Origin: Deltaproteobacteria bacterium
Lineage (GTDB): Bacteria; Desulfobacterota; JAENJC01
Length of the DNA: 9,990 nucleotides
Reading direction: 5' to 3'
Assembly: GCA_016844545.1 (NCBI GenBank)
Contig: JAENJC010000083.1
Span: 1-9,990 of the forward strand
The position numbers and the translations under genes are program-made. The stretch's first letter is position 1, and each line of letters begins with the position of its first letter. Under the pieces are notes generated by a model, which was not told the DNA's origin, searched no databases, and saw only the letters and a program-made list of their open reading frames with translations. This document shows, piece after piece, positions 7,936-9,990 of this stretch.

Positions 7936-7947
7936 AAGGAGGTAAAA

Positions 7948-8172
7948 ATGGCCACAATAGAAAAAACGAGGATAATGGTCAGGGTCACAACATCCAAGAA
8001 CATCATCGAGGGGTATCTGAACAAGACCGAACAATCAAGGACGCTCGACATCTTAAACAGCAAAGACAAATTCATGTCCATAACCGATGCCAAGGTAATT
8101 AATGAGGGCACTAAAGAAAGAAGGTTCGTGGCTGTTAATATGGGGAATATCGTTACAGTGGAAGAGATATAG
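7948..8172 (+). CDS. Uncharacterised small protein, 74 aa
   Basis: The start at ATG 7948 has a strong AAGGAGG at 5-nt spacing. The protein is soluble, without cysteine, signal peptide or membrane segment. It looks like a small beta-rich fold: TRIMVRVTTSKNIIEGYLN gives two strands with a turn, RTLDILNSKDKFMSITDAKV follows, and a final pair of strands is FVAVNMGNIVTVEEI. The pattern of a strand, then Arg-x-x-Asp-Leu/Ile-Leu-Asn, Phe and Ile-Thr-Asp-Ala resembles conserved hypothetical proteins I have seen in anaerobic bacteria, but I cannot assign a function. Its stop overlaps the ribosome site of the ferredoxin gene (3-bp gap), so the two are probably translationally coupled and may act together. 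Confidence 0.85.
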   Translation: MATIEKTRIMVRVTTSKNIIEGYLNKTEQSRTLDILNSKDKFMSITDAKVINEGTKERRFVAVNMGNIVTVEEI

Positions 8173-8175
8173 GAA

Positions 8176-8493
8176 ATGAAACCGTACAGGAAGCACATCC
8201 TTCTATGTACAGGAAAGACCTGCGCGACTAAAGGTTCAGAGGATGTGCTCAAGCGGTTGCGGGAGAAGATCGACGAGGATGGGCTGAAAGGGATAAAGAC
8301 CTCAAAGGGAGGTTGCTTCGGTGTCTGCAAAGAGACAGAGGAAAAGGGTATACTCTGCCCAGTAGTCGTTGTCTATCCTGAGGGAGTATGGTACGAAAAG
8401 GTTGATACGGACAATATTAACAAGATAGTTGATGAGCATATAAAGAATGGAAAGGTTGTAGAGAGACTGTTTCATTACAAATTAGAACAATAA
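8176..8493 (+). CDS. Thioredoxin-like [2Fe-2S] ferredoxin
   Basis: This 105-aa protein opens with HILLCTGKTCATKGS, the signature of the thioredoxin-like ferredoxin family that also includes the NuoE/HoxE-type subunits. Four cysteines, Cys11-x4-Cys16 and Cys47-x3-Cys51 (GGCFGVC), have the spacing expected for a [2Fe-2S] site of this fold. A fifth, Cys61, precedes the PVVVVYPEGVWY strand typical of the family. The C-terminal helix carries NKIVDEHIKNGKVVE, a common ending for these proteins. It is a free-standing one-domain protein in the cytosol, and its redox partner is not shown here. An AGGAA site overlapping the upstream stop supports the ATG at 8176. Confidence 0.92.
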   Translation: MKPYRKHILLCTGKTCATKGSEDVLKRLREKIDEDGLKGIKTSKGGCFGVCKETEEKGILCPVVVVYPEGVWYEKVDTDNINKIVDEHIKNGKVVERLFHYKLEQ

Positions 8494-8510
8494 GTAATCG
8501 CTAAATATCT

Positions 8511-8792
8511 ATGCCTTACGTAAGGGCTCACGTCATCATATCAGGTCATGTCCAGGGAGTCTTCTTCAGGGCACACACAAGGGATTTTGCAAGGAAGTTC
8601 AACGTTAGCGGATGGGTAAAAAATAGGCATGACGGCAATGTAGAGGCCGTATTTGAAGGTGATGGAGAAGACATAACCTCTATCATAGACTGGTGCCATG
8701 ACGGACCTCCAGGCGCACGGGTTTCAGGTGTGGATGTAAAATGGGAAGAGTATAAAGACGAATTTAAAGGGTTTGAGATAACATATAATTAA
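8511..8792 (+). CDS. acyP: Acylphosphatase
   Basis: This 93-aa protein has the full length of the family. GHVQGVFFRAHT (12-23) contains the phosphate-binding loop and the essential Arg20. GWVKNRHDGNVEAVFEG (34-50) contains the catalytic Asn38. It hydrolyses acyl phosphates such as 1,3-bisphosphoglycerate or acetyl phosphate in the cytosol. It sits 17 bp behind the ferredoxin gene and is the last gene of the cluster. The sequence before the ATG (CGCTAAATATCT) has no recognisable Shine-Dalgarno site, so translation may depend on ribosomes finishing the ferredoxin gene. No clear terminator follows, although the long hairpin at 8882-8938 might limit read-through. Confidence 0.95.
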   Translation: MPYVRAHVIISGHVQGVFFRAHTRDFARKFNVSGWVKNRHDGNVEAVFEGDGEDITSIIDWCHDGPPGARVSGVDVKWEEYKDEFKGFEITYN

Positions 8793-8818
8793 GGTTACAG
8801 GTTGTACTCAATAGTATG

Positions 8819-8841
8819 AATTGCCAAAACAAATTGTCACT
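8819..8841 (+). repeat. Direct copy of the 20-nt GCCAAAA...TTGTCACT motif
   Basis: AATTGCCAAAACAAATTGTCACT differs at two positions from the left arm of the hairpin at 8878-8900 (AATTGCCAAAAGAATTTGTCACT). It lies about 59 bp before it in the same orientation, so the motif is present three times in 120 bp. Confidence 0.75.
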
Positions 8842-8881
8842 TCTGCCATAATAAAACCAAGTAGTTAGTCAACCACAAATT

Positions 8882-8938
8882 GCCAAAAGAATTTGTCACT
8901 GCTGGATACAAGAAATTTCAGTGACAATTTCTTTTGGC
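8882..8938. repeat. Long REP-like hairpin formed by two inverted motif copies
   Basis: The 20-nt arm at 8882-8901 is the reverse complement of 8919-8938 with one mismatch (19 of 20), around a 17-nt centre. No T-tract follows on either strand, so it is not a standard intrinsic terminator. Arm length, palindrome and an extra nearby copy resemble extragenic palindromic (REP/BIME) or miniature mobile elements. No transposase gene is visible. Confidence 0.7.
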
Positions 8939-9039
8939 TTACACACACCAATTCCGGAAGAGACAGTGGCTCTTTGCGGCCAAGCTCCGCTATTCCCCGT
9001 CAGATATTGGTTCTGAGTTTTGATAGAGCTCATTATTTA

Positions 9040-9156
9040 GTCGAGTAGACCGGTTTCTCCCGATGCTGCAGGTTGAGGGTTGTTTTCTCAGTTTCCGCCT
9101 GGTTTCCCGGCGGTGCCACATTATTTCTGCCATTCATCGGTTGTTATCGGCCCCTC
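9040..9156 (-). ncRNA. Group II intron domain VI with bulged branch-point A and an enlarged tip
   Basis: On the minus strand GAG (9156-9154) pairs with CTC (9045-9043). A9046 is then bulged, exactly 7 nt from the 3' end. G9153 can pair with U9047, and GGCCG (9152-9148) pairs with CGGTC (9052-9048). The bulged A is the expected branch point. The helix continues into about 95 nt (9053-9147) with further stems CCGATG/CATCGG and CCGCC/GGCGG, much longer than the usual domain VI. Confidence 0.8.
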
Positions 9157-9159
9157 TCA

Positions 9160-9192
9160 GAACCGTGCTTGCGCTATTTACGCACAAGGCTC
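9160..9192 (-). ncRNA. Group II intron domain V (catalytic hairpin)
   Basis: This 33-nt hairpin begins GAGCC and ends GGTTC. It has the AGC triad, a two-base bulge (AA) on the 3' side and an AT-rich apical loop. Compared with the textbook domain V, the sixth pair is a T-C mismatch instead of a Watson-Crick pair; all other stem positions pair, allowing G-U. Confidence 0.88.
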
Positions 9193-9751
9193 CTCACATG
9201 GTCAGTTCACGAAGATTCATTCTCCGCTATGTGGTGCGGTTTCGTTTCTACCGTTTCTATGCCTCTGTGTGCATAACGGTGTGTCCTCACACCACGCTAA
9301 CATGTGTGGTCTCCTTTCCTCCAGCAGAGTTAACCGCCTTCATAGGTACTACAAGACCATCAGATTCCCTGCGCCTCTTTTGCCTTCCTGCCTCTTCGGT
9401 TGTCCGGCCCACTTCCCCTAAATGGAAAGCAGGCACAGGGCCTCCCAGGTTGCCGTGTAATCACAATGTCAAACATGCCATGGTCTCTGACCCCGGAAAA
9501 GCGAACATTCTCTTGCCATTAACGTCAATGTTCGTTTTGACTTCCGCTACCCTTAAAGCGTTGCCCTTCTCGTCGCGACGATTACGAGGCCAATCCCTTC
9601 AACCTTTCGGCTTACGGCCTGTCTGTTTGCTATCCTACGCTTAAAGCTGGATGTTGCCACACAGCCTCCAAGGACTCGCTACCCGGTGGTCGGCCTACCT
9701 TCCGGGGCGGGATTCACATCCGCTTGATCACACGACCTTGCCTGGCCGCAC

Positions 9752-9990
9752 AAAGACCCGTCCCCTTTTCATATATACATTCTAACACTTCCTATATTTA
9801 TTAACTTCCTGCATGAAGACAACATATTCCATCGTCTGCTAAATATCAATCGCAACAATATGGATGTCCCTTTATTCCCGTCGGCTTCCATATTTAGGAT
9901 TTTAACCGAATACTTAATTTTATGGGAAGAAAGATTCAGAGACTGATTTCAGCCTCGGTCTTTGTCGGTTTTTCTTGAGATAAGAAGGTG
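9752..9990. other. Region upstream of the intron (5' exon side), no supported gene
   Basis: The intron's 5' exon on the minus strand reads AAAAGGGGACGGGTCTTT, a motif type I associate with repetitive extragenic sequence next to REP-associated transposases in metagenomic genomes; this is memory, not shown here. A looser AAAGGGACATCC lies at 9862-9873. On the plus strand there are only very short frames, including an 18-codon frame from the ATG at 9923 that stops at TGA 9977-9979. Minus-strand frames are open from the window edge for about 50-70 nt, so a minus gene could end here. A weak stem AGACTGA/TCGGTCT with T5 downstream lies near 9939-9973. Confidence 0.5.

Larger units (their letters stand above)
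9040..9751 (-). mobile_element. Group II intron lacking a reverse-transcriptase gene (ORF-less)
   Basis: On the minus strand the element opens with GTGCGGCC at 9751, matching the group II 5' consensus GUGYG. It closes with CTACTCGAC at 9040, a common bacterial group II 3' end. Between them are features of domain I: GGCCGTAAGCCGAAAGGTT, a perfect 8-bp stem CGAACATT/AATGTTCG (arms 9527-9534 and 9502-9509 in plus coordinates), and a candidate exon-binding site AGAGACC (9482-9488) about 263 nt from the 5' end that can pair with the 5' exon end GGTCTTT. Domain V is at 9160-9192, and domain VI with a bulged branch A is at 9040-9156. The total of 712 nt leaves no room for the usual RT/maturase of roughly 400-600 codons, and no long minus-strand frame exists. 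Splicing or movement would need a maturase from elsewhere. The subclass is not assigned. Confidence 0.88.

Noticed and set aside
7902..8330. 142-codon minus-strand frame over the 74-aa and ferredoxin genes
   Set aside because: It is antisense to two genes with good ribosome sites and, for the ferredoxin, conserved cysteines. Its hydrophobic runs are a by-product of the opposite strand.
8882..8938. Reading the long hairpin as the intrinsic terminator of the acyP cluster
   Set aside because: No T-run follows the stem, the loop is long, and a third copy of the arm lies upstream. A repeat element explains it better, although some stopping effect is possible.
8948..9010. ACCAAT...ATTGGT pair enclosing 51 nt, considered as an attC-like site
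   Set aside because: Six base pairs at this distance are expected by chance, and no attC core motifs or integron genes are present.
9063..9644. 193-codon plus-strand open frame, with overlapping frames at 9073-9276 and 9080-9421
   Set aside because: They lie antisense across domains I, IV, V and VI of the group II intron, have low-complexity Arg/Ser/Leu/Pro composition and no family motif. They are typical false gene calls over structured RNA.
9923..9979. Short plus-strand frame beginning MGRKIQRLISASVFVGF, signal-peptide-like
   Set aside because: It stops after 18 codons and has no ribosome site worth naming. A disrupted gene start cannot be told from chance at the window edge.

Overview
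The window is chromosomal sequence from a bacterium of moderate GC content. It has good sigma-70-type promoters, strong Shine-Dalgarno sites, and a mix of core genes (coaBC, tkt, acyP) with genes common in anaerobic or microaerophilic lineages: a GH57 branching enzyme, a small periplasmic cytochrome c and a thioredoxin-like [2Fe-2S] ferredoxin. A deep-branching group such as Nitrospirota or a former deltaproteobacterium fits, but this is a weak inference from gene content.

Layout. (1) 1-259: the 3' end of an unrecognised gene. (2) 260-1953: an upstream region with an inverted repeat overlapping a putative promoter, then a GH57 alpha-glucan branching enzyme whose last codons contain a perfect 12-bp hairpin. 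(3) 1957-2373, minus: a secreted monohaem cytochrome c with its own near-consensus promoter. (4) 2532-7561, minus: an apparent operon coaBC - tkt - AMP-forming acyl-CoA synthetase, transcribed from a promoter at 7533-7561. (5) 7584-8792, plus: a divergent cluster of small genes, namely an FmdB-type zinc ribbon, an uncharacterised 74-aa protein, a [2Fe-2S] ferredoxin and an acylphosphatase. A terminator-like hairpin sits between the first two. (6) 8793-9990: about 1.2 kb with no convincing protein gene.

The last region is the most notable. It holds a 20-nt motif in three copies, two of which form a long hairpin. It also holds, on the minus strand (9040-9751, 712 nt), what reads as a complete group II intron ribozyme with no reverse-transcriptase gene. 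The intron has a GTGCG 5' end, a recognisable domain V, and a domain VI with a bulged branch-point A seven nucleotides from the 3' end. Domain VI carries an extra internal segment of about 95 nt. The apparent plus-strand reading frames there are antisense to the ribozyme and are rejected.

How the genes work together. CoaBC makes 4'-phosphopantetheine, the CoA precursor, and the acyl-CoA synthetase of the same operon consumes CoA. Transketolase feeds the pentose phosphate pool and the GH57 enzyme shapes storage glucan. The cytochrome and the ferredoxin indicate respiratory or redox chemistry. No phage genes, CRISPR array, tRNA or rRNA were seen.
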